This document shows, one piece after another, positions 44,905-55,995 of a stretch of 64,000 bases of DNA. Every line of letters begins with the position of its first letter. The first letter of the stretch is position 1. The stretch comes from Stomoxys calcitrans (taxonomy: Eukaryota; Arthropoda; Insecta; Diptera; Muscidae). The stretch spans positions 207,332,435 through 207,396,434 of the forward strand of contig NC_081553.1 of NCBI RefSeq assembly GCF_963082655.1. Reading direction: 5' to 3'. Under the pieces are notes generated by a model. The model saw only the letters and a program-made list of their open reading frames with translations, searched no databases and had not been told where the DNA came from. The translations under genes were made by a program, and so were the position numbers.

Positions 44905-45840
44905 AAGGTTAATTTTTTTTAAAGATCTATAGGAAAGTGTTTCAGGAAAAAAACACACTCAGAGATGGGTGCGCCGATTTAAGCAACATTTTGTATGCCG
45001 CCTTATGGTAACCCAGAAACACAAGAAACAGAAGTTGGTGTAATACTTTGGGATCAAATAACCTGGGGGGACGCCCCACCCAAAAACCCATGCAAACGGA
45101 CATGTTCGCCGATTGCGACACTATGGATATCAAATGAAAGGTAATTAAGAGGAGAGTACAATTTGATATAAAAATTTGACACCAAGTGCCATAGGGTCGC
45201 CCCACCCCTAAAACAACATTCCAAAAATTGCATATATTGGGACAATATGGATATCAAATGAAAGGTAATTGGAGAGTACCTACTGGTATGAGCTTTGGGT
45301 CCAAGGTGTCTACGGGACCTCCCAATCCCAAAACCCCACAAACGGGCATGTATGGGCAAAATCACAAAATGGGTAACAAATAAAAGATATTGGGGAGTGG
45401 ACCCTGAATCTGGTATACAATCTTAGAACGAAGAGTTTGAGACCGCCCATCCCATAAATACATTTTAATACTACATATAGGTACACCGGGACAATATGGG
45501 ACTTAAAGGGGAGGTCTACGATAGTAGAGTACGTATCTGATCCCTGGACTCCACCCCTTTCCTCAATTTTCAAAAACCCCAGATGTCAGAGATAGCTGCA
45601 ACGCCTTATGCCGCCTTATGGTAACCCAGAAATAAAAAATGGTATAAAACTTTGGGGTCAAATAACCTCGGTGGTCTGGGAGGACGTAGAATACGAAAAT
45701 TATATACAAATTTGAGTCAATTCCCAGGGAGTCGCCCCTACCCAAAATTATGCTCCTAATGGACATGTATACCAAACGGGACAATATAATGGGATTCTAA
45801 TGAAAGTTATTTGAGAGTTAAACACGAATATAAATCATTT
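44905..45840 (-). repeat. Second tandem family (ATCAAATGAAAGGTA-type monomers)
   Basis: ATGGATATCAAATGAAAGGT recurs at about 45122 and 45249, with GTCGCCCCACCC and GGACATGT words between. AACCCAGAAA-type and TGGGGTCAAATAACCT phrases recur at about 45009-45062 and 45621-45668. A Tc1/mariner end remnant (TTTTTTTTAAAGATCTATAG) sits at the left edge. Long minus-strand frames here are repeat shadows. Fragments of the same family recur at 57138-60300. Confidence 0.75.
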
Positions 45841-45979
45841 TTAAATTTGGTCCATGTCAAAAGGGGCACAGTTTAAGCGGCCACTCCGACGGATGACTGA
45901 ACACAACCACGAAGCAACAGGAATTAACAATGGGCAAACGCCGCAGCATCAATATAGGCAAGGCAGGTACCACGCCATG

Positions 45980-46210
45980 TCATACGCAGCTCAAAATTAC
46001 TCGGTCGCGCCAGTACAGCAACGCCTCCTTATGGATACCTAGAGTGTATTCAGGCCTCCAATAAGACTTTTCGGGAAAAGGTGGCCAACCTTGCAAAAGT
46101 CCTCTCGTTTTCAAAGGGGCTACTGTAATCGCATACGGCCTCGCTAATCCCCATCGCGGGCATTCCGTCAGTAAATGTCTCCAGTACTCAGGTCTCTCAC
46201 AGGCGCACAA
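45980..46210 (-). pseudogene. LINE C-terminus fragment (finger region)
   Basis: The minus strand shows CACERPEYWRHLLTECPRWG, a C-x-C...H-x4-C pattern like the C-terminal finger of LINE ORF2 proteins, followed by a Trp/Pro-rich tail. The family cannot be named and there is no start. Confidence 0.5.
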
Positions 46211-46499
46211 ATCAGTCGCAGACAGGTTCCTGTGATGATGATGCGAAGCATTAAAGAGCCGTGTCCCATCAGTATGAAACCCAGACTGATACTACCTGGC
46301 ACACCGGGCCAAGGATCTGTTAGTTCAATGAGCGCCTAGAGAATAGGTATGACCGTTGCCCGTTCATGACACTGTACAGCTCACCAAGGGGGGAAGGTTC
46401 ATCACAGGATTTTTTTTTAATCTGGGACTGCGAGGGTGAAACCCACTTGAATTTGGTTTTGTATAGTTTATTTCCTTGATGGGGTCTTAAAGCTAGACT

Positions 46500-48420
46500 G
46501 TTAGGATTTCAGTTCGGGAGTATGGTTGCTGAGGGGCTCGGTAGGTCTGTTTGCGAACGAGCAAACCCTAATACACGACTTGGCAATGGAGTTCGGCAGC
46601 CGGTGGGGGTAGGATGGCGCTAGTCCACTAGTTACGACTTGTCGTCGCGGTAGATGACTTGGGGACACATTAAGAGGCACACCCGAACACTCGGCACCGT
46701 TCGGAACTCCGTTGGTATGCAATGAGATTCGGACGCGAGGAGCAGATAATTGACAAGGAGGCACACCTCAATGCACGGCTCGATACACTGCTTTGTGGCT
46801 AGGAGACACATCCCAATACACGTCATTCTTGGGGTTAAACGTCGTTCACGACACGAGCAGGCAAAATACAAGATATTCGTGCACGGAAGCTAAAGAAGTC
46901 ACACACAAAAAACGGTTCGTTTCGCGGTTTGGTGGCTGTACACGGCCTTGTACAGATTCATTGGGAATGTTTACACTAGGGCTATAATATGTGGTTTCGA
47001 GTACGGTGGCAAGTGAATCGCAAGGAGGCACACCCTATTTTATGACAAATACGCGGTTTGCTGGCTATAAACAACGCCCTAGTATTCGGCACTCCTCGGA
47101 TTCACTGGGTGACGGCACAGGGAGGCGAGAGGAGGCACTCCTTTGCCATAAAGTGGGATTTCCAGCTCGTTGGCAAGTAAAGGGTGATTTTTTAAGACCT
47201 ATAGAAAAGTTTTTCAAAAAAAAAACACATAAAATTCAGAAAAATGCGGTCCATTTAAATTTAAGTTTTGAAGATTATTTAATGCAAATGTTGGCCGTGA
47301 CTGCGCCTCAAATGGTCCATGCGCTTAGGCATACTCTTTCCAGCATTTCGGCCGGTATCGCACGATTAAATCCTTCAATATTGTCTTCCAATGCGTCAAT
47401 TGAAGCGGGCTTGTCTGTATAGACATGAGTTTTAACATAGACCAACAAAAAATAGTCTAAAGCCGTTAAAACCGCACGATCTAGACGGCCAATTGACCGG
47501 TCCCGAACGTGAAATAAAATGTTCACCGAACTCGCCTCTCAATAAGTCCATTGTTACGCGTGCTGTGTGGCATGTGGCACCGTCTTGTTAAAACCACATG
47601 TCATGTAAGTCAAGCTCTTGCTATTTTGGCAAACAAAAAGTTGGGTATCATCTCACGATAGCGCTCACCATTCACAGTTACGTCACGATTCGCATCATCT
47701 TTGAAGAAGTACGCACCAATGATGCCACCAGCCCATAAACAGCACCAAACTGGGACTTTTTCTGAGTGCATTGGTAGCTCTTGCAATGCTTCTGGCTGAT
47801 CTTCACTCCAAAATCGACAATTCTGCTTATTTACCTAACCATTGAACCAAAAAAGAGCTTCGTCGATGAACACAAGGAGCGCGCGATGAACTTTCTTAAT
47901 AGAGCACACATTTTGATAATAAAATTCAAAAATTTGCAAGCGTTTTTCGTTTGTAAGACGATTTAGGGTTAAATTATAGACCAAACTGAAGATGTTTGAC
48001 AGTGAAACAAACACAAAACGCGTGTGAGCTATTTAAATCAGTGTTGCCACAATATGTGGGTTAGTGACTATTTCGAACACCTCGTACTCGGCACTCTTCA
48101 GATTCACTGGGTGTCGGTACTAGGAGGCGAGAGGAGGCATTCCGTTGCCAAAAACGGGATTTCGCGCTTGGTGGCAAGTGAGTGACAAGTAGGATTCATA
48201 CGCTATTATAGATCCTCTTCAGATCCTCGCGGGGACGGAACGTGAAGCCGAAAGGGCACTCCGTTGGTGCACAAAAGGTTCGAACGTAATAGCGGATGAG
48301 TGTCAAGGAGGAGCACCCCAATGTACGGCCTGTTCACTCGCGATCACGAAGCTAAGAGCTAATAGGGCACTCTGTTTACACTTGGCACAGGGCGACGAAT
48401 AGGCATACTCTGTTTTGTTT
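46500..48420. repeat. Irregular GC-rich repeat block, split by a transposon remnant
   Basis: Variants of GGAGGCAC(A/T)CC followed by GGCAAGTG or CAATGYACGGC recur at about 46672, 46756, 47021, 47128, 48129 and 48306. The best pair, 47083-47179 and 48085-48180, is about 95 bp and flanks the transposase remnant. No open frame is conserved across units. The nature is unknown. Confidence 0.6.
47180..48084 (-). mobile_element. Tc1/mariner-superfamily transposase remnant
   Basis: One end, AGGGTGATTTTTTAAGACCT followed by ATAGAAAAGTTTTTCA, is a terminal repeat; the other end is missing. The minus strand reads, with stops, FIDEALFWFNG, VNKQNCRFWSEDQPEALQEL, VWCCLWAGGIIGAYFFKDDA, NRDVTVNGERYREMIPNFL and finally LTALDYFLLVYVKTHVYTDK. 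This order (DE-type motif, WSEDQP, the G(I)IG..FF strand, L-x-PLDYFLWG-like catalytic Asp region) is that of an IS630/Tc1/mariner transposase. In-frame stops at about 47830 and 47650 and frameshifts inactivate it. Confidence 0.8.
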
Positions 48421-49440
48421 GAGGCAGTAAGGCACTCTTAGAGCAACTTTCCCCGAAAGTTGTAAACAACATAAACGGCCATTCTGTTGATATAAATCCT
48501 GAGACTCGAAGATCTCTTTCCCATATTTCTCTTGCGACCATGGTTATAGCACATACAGCTTCATATTTATTCGTTTATAGGTATGCAGTTTCAGCGGCAT
48601 ACCTATATGGAGTGTTTCATAGTAAGCCCCTAATTCCATACCTAACTCCATATCCGAGTTATCTGCAGAGGCTGACTTCTCATCCTCTTCAAACGCAGCA
48701 TACGTCGCCCAATCTTCTTTTCTAGGAAAGCGAATCCAGAAGATCCAACGTTAATCGGTACCGGTGCCAGATAGTCTGAGACCTTCCACAGTCTACCCTT
48801 CGCATCCATAATGACCAGAATAGAACTATAGAATAGCCTCAGCGCAAACTTAGATGCATACTAAATACTAAATTTTCCATGAACATTCCACTAAGGAACA
48901 GAGGATACCTCTTCCTCACCCTCGGTGGTATACGCAATTTTTATAAATAAATTCATAAATTCCAATGATCTGATATATGTTTTGCATGATGAATGTTAAA
49001 TTTTCGAGCACCTTTCATATACGACTCCTCTATGATCAACTCTGATATTCATTTGAGTTCCATATTACATTTGATTGTCATAAATTTTCTTTCGGGGGCT
49101 TGTCTACAGTTGATAATTCCAATTCAATGGAATAGAATGTCATAAAAGCACAATCAAGTTGAGGATAACAATACTTTCAGTATTATTTGAGGAAAAATAT
49201 GTCATTGTATATGCATGATTCACAAAATGTTCAAAGAAGTCTATATATACATTGGTGCTTTTTTATAGCAACCTACGTATTGAGGTGGATCACCTAACAT
49301 ATAGCAGCAATGTTAAGGGGGATATACATCACCAAAGATATATTAACGGTTTGGTGAAATTTCTTTCTATGCACAGGTCATATAATACTCGACTTTAACA
49401 CTTTTTTAGCAAATAAAAAAAAATGGGAATTACAAAAATA
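48421..49440. other. Upstream region of attacin gene 2
   Basis: Largely unique AT-rich sequence. A SINE tail scrap in reverse orientation (CCATGAACATTCCACTAAGG) lies at about 48877-48896. No enhancer can be assigned by eye. Confidence 0.45.
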
Positions 49441-49448
49441 TGAAATGA

Positions 49449-49492
49449 AAGTATAAAACATTTGTTTGAAACTTTTCAAAATGCAGTCGTTC
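49449..49492 (+). promoter_or_regulatory. Core promoter of attacin gene 2
   Basis: AAGTATAAAACATTTG at 49449-49464 contains the TATA box (49452-49458), and GCAGTCGTTCATC contains an arthropod-type initiator with its A at 49485, 33 nt downstream. The predicted 5' UTR is about 104 nt. Both blocks match gene 1. Confidence 0.78.
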
Positions 49493-49588
49493 ATCATCTT
49501 GATAAGCAATCAGTCACTAAGCAAACAAACAGTGCAACGATTTCTTAGTTTCAATACTTGTACCATTAAAGTGTTTCAAAAATCCCAA

Positions 49589-50228
49589 ATGGCTTCAGTT
49601 GATATGGGCGGTACTGCTTCTGAAAATCACAAAGGTGGTCATGACATTGATGTCAAGGGTATAGCCAAAGTGGGAAATGAAACTCTAGGAGCTGGCGTCG
49701 GAGTCTTTGCCAAGGGCAATGATAAACATGGGCCCATTACCACAGGAGCCATGGCTGAAATAAGTTCGTAAGTATAAAATATGATAATAGTTTCCTTAAA
49801 AACATTTCTTAAATATTCTGTTTTTTAGAAACGGTCATGGCCTAGGCATTCAACATGCCAATACGCATGGTGGCAATAAACTAGTGGCAGAAAATCTACG
49901 CATCAATGCTTTCAACAATGACAATCACAATTTGGATTTGAATGCCTTTCATGGTCGCACTGTACAACCAAATGGCCTTAAATATGATTCGGTGGGTGCC
50001 AATGCTTCCTGGAACCATGTCCAAGGTCATTCGGCCAGTTTGGAGTTAACCAAAATTCCCAAATTTGGCATATCAACAGTGCAAGCAAATGCTAGCGCAA
50101 ATCTTTGGACTTCCCCCAATCAGGCATCGTCATTTGGTCTGAATGCCTTTGGTAGTCAACATATTGCGGGTCCCTATCGTGGACAAAAGGATTTTGGTGC
50201 GGGTATGGGATTTACACATAGATTCTAG
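49589..50228 (+). CDS. Attacin (signal-less, attacin-D-like), gene 2
   Basis: Exons 49589-49767 and 49829-50228 flank a 61-bp intron (GTAAGT donor, TTTTTTAG acceptor); the product has 192 residues. Exon lengths (179 and 400 nt) and intron length equal those of gene 1, and the intron sequences are nearly identical. The protein differs from gene 1 at M6, T32, I58 and T143. An in-frame extension of 41 codons upstream (from 49466) crosses the predicted transcription start and has no signal-peptide character, so the Met at 49589 is preferred. A poly(A) signal AATAAA lies at 50243-50248. The role is as for gene 1: glycine-rich antibacterial effector, with unconventional or no secretion. Confidence 0.93.
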
Positions 50229-50456
50229 AATATCTTTTAGCAAATAAAGTATTTTTTGTAGTAATACATAGTTAGAAATTATTAAAATATAATTTTGTAC
50301 GTATAAAATAATAGCATACAATAAGCGCTAATAAGAAATGAAAATAAAATTATGAAAACATTTTATACATAAAATTTAAGCTGTTTGTTTGTGTTTGTTT
50401 ACCATGGACTTAAAAAGTATATATTCAAACATCATAGGCTTGAACAAGCAAAAGCG

Positions 50457-51490
50457 TTCTGAGTTCAGCCGGGCAGAATCATAGGTACCCACCACCATGG
50501 ATTCCGCTAAAAATGTTCCATTATTAACGTAGTTTGTACTTGAATTATTTTGGTCTCAAGAAGTTATATCAGGTTAGCGGTACTTATATTCATATTGACC
50601 GATTCGGATAAAACTTGGCACTGATGCTGTAAGCCATAAGATAGGGTTTTGTGACAAATATGGACTTCTAAGGGCTGAAGAAGTCAAATCCGGGGAGGCT
50701 ACATCTGTTTATAGATCATAGATGACATGGATGTTGAAAGTCATAACACAAGTCTTTGTTCCAAATTTCAGACAAATCGGATGAAAATTGAAGCTTCTAA
50801 GGGCTCAAGAAGTCAAATTCAGGGATCGGGTTATATGGGGGCTTTATCTGCTTATTGACCGATTCGAAGCTTTTGTTCCAAATTTCAGTCAATCGTATGA
50901 AAATTAAGGCTCTGAACCGATTTCGAGCAAACTTCTTGGATAATGTGGTAGTCGTCGAGGAAAGCATTGTACAAAATTTTGGCAGATTGGTTAATAAATG
51001 CGATTGCAGTGGCTCTAGGAGCGAAAATCGGGCGATATTTATATATGAGAGCTATATCTAAATCTGAATCGATTTAAATGAAATTCAACAGCAATTTCGA
51101 AAATCATAAAAAATCCTTCCTGCCAAATTGTGATAGAATCTGTTAACAAATGACCATATTATTGCAGTATTAGTCCAAATCAGACGAACATATATTTGGA
51201 AGCGATATCCAAATCTAAACTGATTTTTTCCAAATTCAATAGGCTTCTTCTTTTGGCTAAACAAAAAGTCTGTGCCAAATTTGAAGAAGATTGGATGAAA
51301 ATTGCGACCTGTACTTTGTTCACAAATTAACATGGATAGACAGACAGAGGGACATAGCTAAATGGAATCAGAAAGTGATTCTGTGTCGATTGGTATACAT
51401 ATCAATGGGTCTAGCTCTCTTTTCTTCTGGGTGTCACAAAGAAATGCACTAAGTTATAATACCCTGTACCACAGTAGTGGTGTAAGGTAT
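50457..51490 (-). repeat. Monomer-array dispersed element, diverged
   Basis: It starts near CAGCCGGGCAGAATCATAGG and TACCCACCACCATGGATTCC. Several monomers follow (AAATTTCAGACAAATCGGAT, GAAGTCAAATC). It ends with AGACAGACAGAGGGACATAG and TAATACCCTGTACCACAGTA. Confidence 0.75.
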
Positions 51491-51829
51491 AAATAGATCA
51501 TTCATCCGTCCGTTCTTCTCTAGAAATCACGATAGCGGTTGAACGAATAAAAATATCCGCTTGAAATTTTGTATGGATATTTCTAATTTATGTAAATTCT
51601 ATGGGATTACAATTGGGCCAAATCAGTTCAGATTTCGATTAAGCTCCCCATATAAAATGCTCCTTCGATTTGTGATTTTTCAGCCCCTAGAAGCAGGAAT
51701 TGTTATCCGATTTTGCTGAAATTTTGCACGGTGTTTTGTTATTACTTCTTGTATCCGTGGTTAGTATGGTCTTAATAGAAGTATAAACTAATACAGCTCC
51801 TATATAATCCGATAACCCGATTTTAAAGA
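51491..51829 (+). repeat. Monomer-array element, truncated by RTE copy C
   Basis: Left-block words (TCATCCGTCCGTTCTTCTC, GATAGCGGTTGAACGA) and one to two monomers (CCATATAAAATGCTCC, GCTGAAATTTTGCACGGTG). It stops where RTE coding sequence begins. Confidence 0.7.
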
Positions 51830-53645
51830 CATTCAACCAGCGATCGATCCGTGGAGCGAATATAGATTCGGATCATTACCTTGTTGCAGGAAAGGTTTAC
51901 ACCTGTTTGAGTATGGCGAGAAAAGTACGATCTGACACTCCACGGAAGCTGGACATTGAAAAGCTGCAAACACAACAGATGGCAACGGCATACTCCACTC
52001 GACTGACCCAACTGCTAGATGAAAGCCCTCTTTGTTCCGATGATATAACGGCGCAGTGGAAAACTATTGCCCACTCCATGGATAGTGCCGCGAAATCCGT
52101 ACTTGGGTATCAGAAGCCTTCCTCAAAAAACCCATGGTACGTCCAAGAGTGTCGAGATGCTACTGAAGCCAAGAATGCGGCATATGAATCAACCCTGCAA
52201 TCAGTAGCAACACGCCGGATGAAGGAGAGAAAAGGAAAGAGGAGAAATGTCAATTCCAGATAGAAAAAGGAAATGGAATGACATGAGCGAATTGAGATGT
52301 ACAGGAGTCAAAATGAAGTCTGGAATCTCTACTAAAGAATTAAACATCAAACAGATGGCTTTAGTGCATGCACATCCTCAAGCAGAGACAAAGAAGGAAA
52401 TCTGGTAAATAGTGTGCTGGGGAAATGAAAATAACATTTTACCCAACTACTAGTGCCCGACTATGGCGGCGAAGAGGATACCGCAGAACCAATGCTTGAT
52501 GATGGTATCAAATTTTTAACTCCTAGTCAGTATGAGGTCCAAGTAGCAGTAACTCGGCTGAAGAACAGCAAGGCAGCAGGAGCCGACGGGTTACCCGCTG
52601 TATTATTTAAGACCGGAGGCGACACGCTGATAAGATGTATGCATCAGTTTGTCTGCGCAATCTGGCTAGAAGAACGTATATTCGATTGGAACCTCAGCAT
52701 ACTATGTGCCGTAAACAAGAAAGGAGGCAAGACGGAATGTGTTCATATCTTCTCTAGTCCGACGTTGGCGGCGAAGATTATACCGCAGAACCAATTAATG
52801 ATGATGGTATAGAATGTTGACTTCCTAGTCAGAATGAGGTCCAAGTAGCAGTGACCTGACTAAGGAACAACAAGGCAGCAGGAGCCGACGGGTTACGATA
52901 TGAAGATGTGAATAAATATGGCACACTACTCACACGACAACACATGCTTGTCGCCTATACCGACATCGATATTATTGGTCGGTCACCGGAAGAAGCAATT
53001 GCAGCCTTTGAAAGTAGCAAAAGAGAATCAACTAAAATGGGTTTGGCAGTAAATGGAGATAAGACAAAGTGAATGATATCAACTCAAACAAAGCCCTTTA
53101 AACCCTACAACCTCGGCACTGCCGTAACCGAAAATATGACACCTGTTTTGAAAAAAACTAAGGATAATTTGGGCTAACAGATGATACTTTGGATTGAGCA
53201 AGCAGCTGAGGAGCTATGCCACCTCTCGACAGACGAAGTTTACATTATACAAGGCACTGATACTACCCGCACTGTTGTATGGCTCCAAAGCAGATGAGGC
53301 AATTCTTGAATTGATTGAGAGAAAAATCCTTCGTAAATTATATGGACCAGTTTGCGTAAATGGAGAATGTAGGCTTCGTATGAACCGCAAACTGTACGAC
53401 GAGTTAAACGCATCAAAATACAACGGTTGCGTTGGCTAGAGCATGTTGTTAGAATGGATGAATAAGACCCAGCAAAGTCTTTTGAATGCGATCACGGTGG
53501 TACACGCAAACCGGGACGACCAAAAGCCAGTTGGAAACTTCAAGTGGTGGGAGACACCTCGAAACTTGGTATCAGAGATTTTAGAATTGAATTGACTTTA
53601 GAAAGATCGAGGCGCTTGGAACGCTATTCTAAGTTGGGCTAATGG
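51830..53645 (+). mobile_element. RTE-like LINE copy C (endonuclease end through RT C-terminus), rearranged
   Basis: It begins in the endonuclease C-terminus with IRGANIDSDHYLVAGKV (the SDH motif of APE-type nucleases; about 51845-51895) and continues in frame to the linker. RT start sequence is present twice (52455-52600 and 52753-52900). A large part of the RT is deleted. The palm motif is altered (AYTDIDII at about 52956-52979). C-terminal motifs LRWLEHVVRMDE, GRPKASWKLQVV are recognisable to 53640. No (TAAG)n tail remains. Confidence 0.85.
51907..52263 (+). pseudogene. RTE ORF2 linker between endonuclease and RT
   Basis: 118 codons: SMARKVRSDTPRKLDIEKLQ, then RLTQLLDESPLCSDDITAQW, SSKNPWYVQECRDATEAKNA and a basic tail. 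Copies A and B contain parts of the same segment (about 16609-16640 and 28640-28780). The upstream frame continues into endonuclease, so the ATG is internal. Useful as the best preserved piece of this region. Confidence 0.75.
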
Positions 53646-53740
53646 GACACCGTTCATTGACTTACATATTGTACCGGGCGACATAAGCTTTTGGCCAGGA
53701 CCTTCTCCAGTTCAAGAAGTAGCATATTCCTTCGTAACCA

Positions 53741-54118
53741 ATCCCTACGGGAAATGGGATAGGTCGCAAACCTGTCATGGGATAGGTCCTCTGGTGATAG
53801 GGACCGGTCCCAGTTCTCGTCCCCTCACATGGAAAAAACCTATCATTTTTATAAGGGTTTGTCGCTCGAAATAATGAATTGCCACCATTCTAACACCGTA
53901 GGATAGGTCCTGGGACAGTTCGAAATGAATGAGTATACTTTGCAAGTATTTTACAGAGAGAGATAACATTAGTTAGCAAATTTATTCAACTATGAATCAC
54001 AAGCTATGATAATTGTAATTTTTCGTTCCCTGTAGGGTATGTCCTGTGACAGGTAACTAATTATCCCGTTTGGGACCGGTATATTTGGGGCAATTGACGT
54101 CACATTTCCCGTAGGGAT
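53741..54118. mobile_element. Candidate new MITE with 16-bp perfect terminal inverted repeats
   Basis: ATCCCTACGGGAAATG (53741-53756) is exactly complementary to CATTTCCCGTAGGGAT (54103-54118). The 378-bp interior has recurring GGATAGGTCC / GGGTATGTCC words (about 53757, 53786, 53901, 54036) and GGGACCGGT twice (about 53799 and 54070). No clear target duplication was seen. No other copy is in the window, so its mobility is inference. Confidence 0.6.
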
Positions 54119-55565
54119 GATACACGCAAAAGCTACTAAGAAAGGCGTTTCCACTTAACAACAAACGAATATTGTGATTCATTTGTACATTCTTTTGCAA
54201 TAAAAAGCAACTATTGAAAAATTGTTCTAATCCGTCTAACCATTCACATTGCCAAGTATAGAGCAACTCTCTGTTCCTTTTTGTATTGCTTTCTGATTAA
54301 CATTTCTGAGGGTGGAGATTTAAAAGCGGGCTGCCACCACTTAGAGAACTCCCAAGCACGAGTACAAGGAGAAAAACAAACTTTTTTTTGTTAGAAAATC
54401 CAGGCAATACTTCAAATGGTATAAATACCCAACAATCTAATGATATCGATTGGTTTTTGCTGCTTTGTTTTATACAATCCCGCATCTATGCCAAATCTGC
54501 ATTGGAAATTGGGTATTTGCGTAGATAACAAAGTAGGTATATGCTTCTTGGGGCCGGCCCAACTCACTCACCTCGAAGCAGACATAGACATTTGATTTTG
54601 ATAATATCTTCAATAGGCACCCCTCGGTAATTTATGTGGTTAAATTAAAAATTTCTTTCGTTATCGTGGTCTTATGGGGAAATTGTTGATTTTGGTGTTT
54701 AGTTGAATTTTTTTTCTTTGTTTACTTCTTTGCTTTGCTGCATTGTCCGCAGTTGCTAATTGCGAAATCCGGCTAAAATGAGCACTTTCCAATTTCCATT
54801 CATAGAAATCATGTCATTACAGCCATTTTATCGCCCTAAACCACTTAACTGTCAGCAGTGCTGACAGCGGTCGATTTTATGTGACCACCTACTTGCCACC
54901 GCTATCATGGGTAGTCAAACGCTTACGTGGATTGAGGTTGTTGGGGATTTTTTGGGCTTCTGTTATTGTGACGACAGTTCTTTTGGTTTGTTTTTTTTTT
55001 TCAATTTAGCTTCAAGTCCTTATTTGTATTTGTATCGTCTTTCTTTTTTTTTTTTTTTGTTGGTCATCCTGAAATCCTTGTTGCCCATTTGTTCGTTTTT
55101 TTTTTTGTTTTTTTGTACTGTCTCGTGTTATGTGTCTTGGACTGCGTTTTCATTTTCTTGCTTGCTGTGCAAAAATGTTAATCTGTAATGAGGGTATTTT
55201 GGTATTTCGGTATTTTATGGCAGCATTTGTGGCAAGGATTTGTCCACTTTGCCATATCCTGCGTGTGGACATTGGCTAGTCTCTTAGTAATGTGGCAAAT
55301 TTTTTTTATCACACTGACACTTGGTGTTGATTTTTACACTATGCTTTAAGACAGTGGTTTTAAAGACCAAATACATATATTTTTCATAAAAAAATTCAAT
55401 AACATTTGAAATGCAAGGTTTAAATTTACCTTAAGTTTATGTGGGTAGCCCACCATCACGGTGAGTTCATTGGGAGGCTAATGTGGCTTAATGTAATAAC
55501 CCAGAGATAAAAAATGTCTAGATGAGAAAGTTAAATTATGTAAGTTCCCATATTACACCCAAAGG
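54119..55565. other. Largely unique sequence with T-rich tracts
   Basis: Poly-T tracts lie at about 54990, 55048 and 55098. The 93-codon frame at 54907-55188 is mostly Phe/Leu/Ser from T-rich sequence. CTGTCAGCAGTGCTGACAG at about 54850-54868 is a short perfect palindrome. No gene is supported. Confidence 0.45.
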
Positions 55566-55640
55566 CAAAATAGATAAGGTAAAAGTAGCAGTCTGAAATC
55601 CGACATACTAAGAGAATTTTTGTCCACTGTGACTCACGCC
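55566..55640 (-). mobile_element. LINE 3' UTR scrap
   Basis: AGATAAGGTAAAAGTAGCAG and TTTTTGTCCACTGTGACTCA match the 3' UTR of the LINE at 39363-39765. Confidence 0.5.
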
Positions 55641-55680
55641 CCCATATATGTGCTCCATTCATATGAGAAACTCAAAAAAT

Positions 55681-55995
55681 TAAAATTTTGCCCATGAAAA
55701 TTCCACTAAGGAACAGGACCAAACTTCTTATATATCAATGAGTGCAGTCCGATTCAAGTTTAAGCTCAATGATAAGGGGCCTCCTTTTTATAGCCGAGCC
55801 CGAACGGCGTGCCGCAGTGCGACACCTCTTTGGAGAGAAGTTTTACATGGCATAGTACCTCACAAATGTTGCCAGCATTAGGAGGGGAAAACCACCGCTG
55901 ATTTTTTTTTTTTTGTTTTTCCTGATGGTCTCGCCAGGATTCGCACCCAGGCGTTCAGCGTCATAGGCGGACATGCTAACCTCTACGCTACGGTG
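55681..55995 (-). mobile_element. tRNA-derived SINE, best full-length copy
   Basis: On the minus strand: CACCGTAGCGTAGAGGTTAG (A box), GACGCTGAACGCCTGGG, TGCGAATCCTGGCGAGACCA (B box region, GGTGCGAATCC), an A-rich linker and CAGCGGTGGTTTTCCCCTCC. Then AAAGAGGTGTCGCACTGCGG, TATAAAAAGGAGGCCCCTTA and the tail GTTCCTTAGTGGAATTTTCA. About 315 bp. Confidence 0.9.

Noticed and set aside
49466..49588. 41-codon N-terminal extension of attacin gene 2 as a signal peptide
   Set aside because: It overlaps the predicted transcription start, lacks a hydrophobic core followed by a cleavage site, and has no counterpart in gene 1.
54907..55188. 93-codon frame with membrane-like composition
   Set aside because: The hydrophobicity comes from poly-T tracts, and there is no promoter or domain.
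55930..55995. tRNA gene in the SINE heads (GGTTCGAATCC-type B box)
   Set aside because: The acceptor and anticodon stems do not pair. The sequence recurs with the same non-tRNA body, so it is a SINE head.
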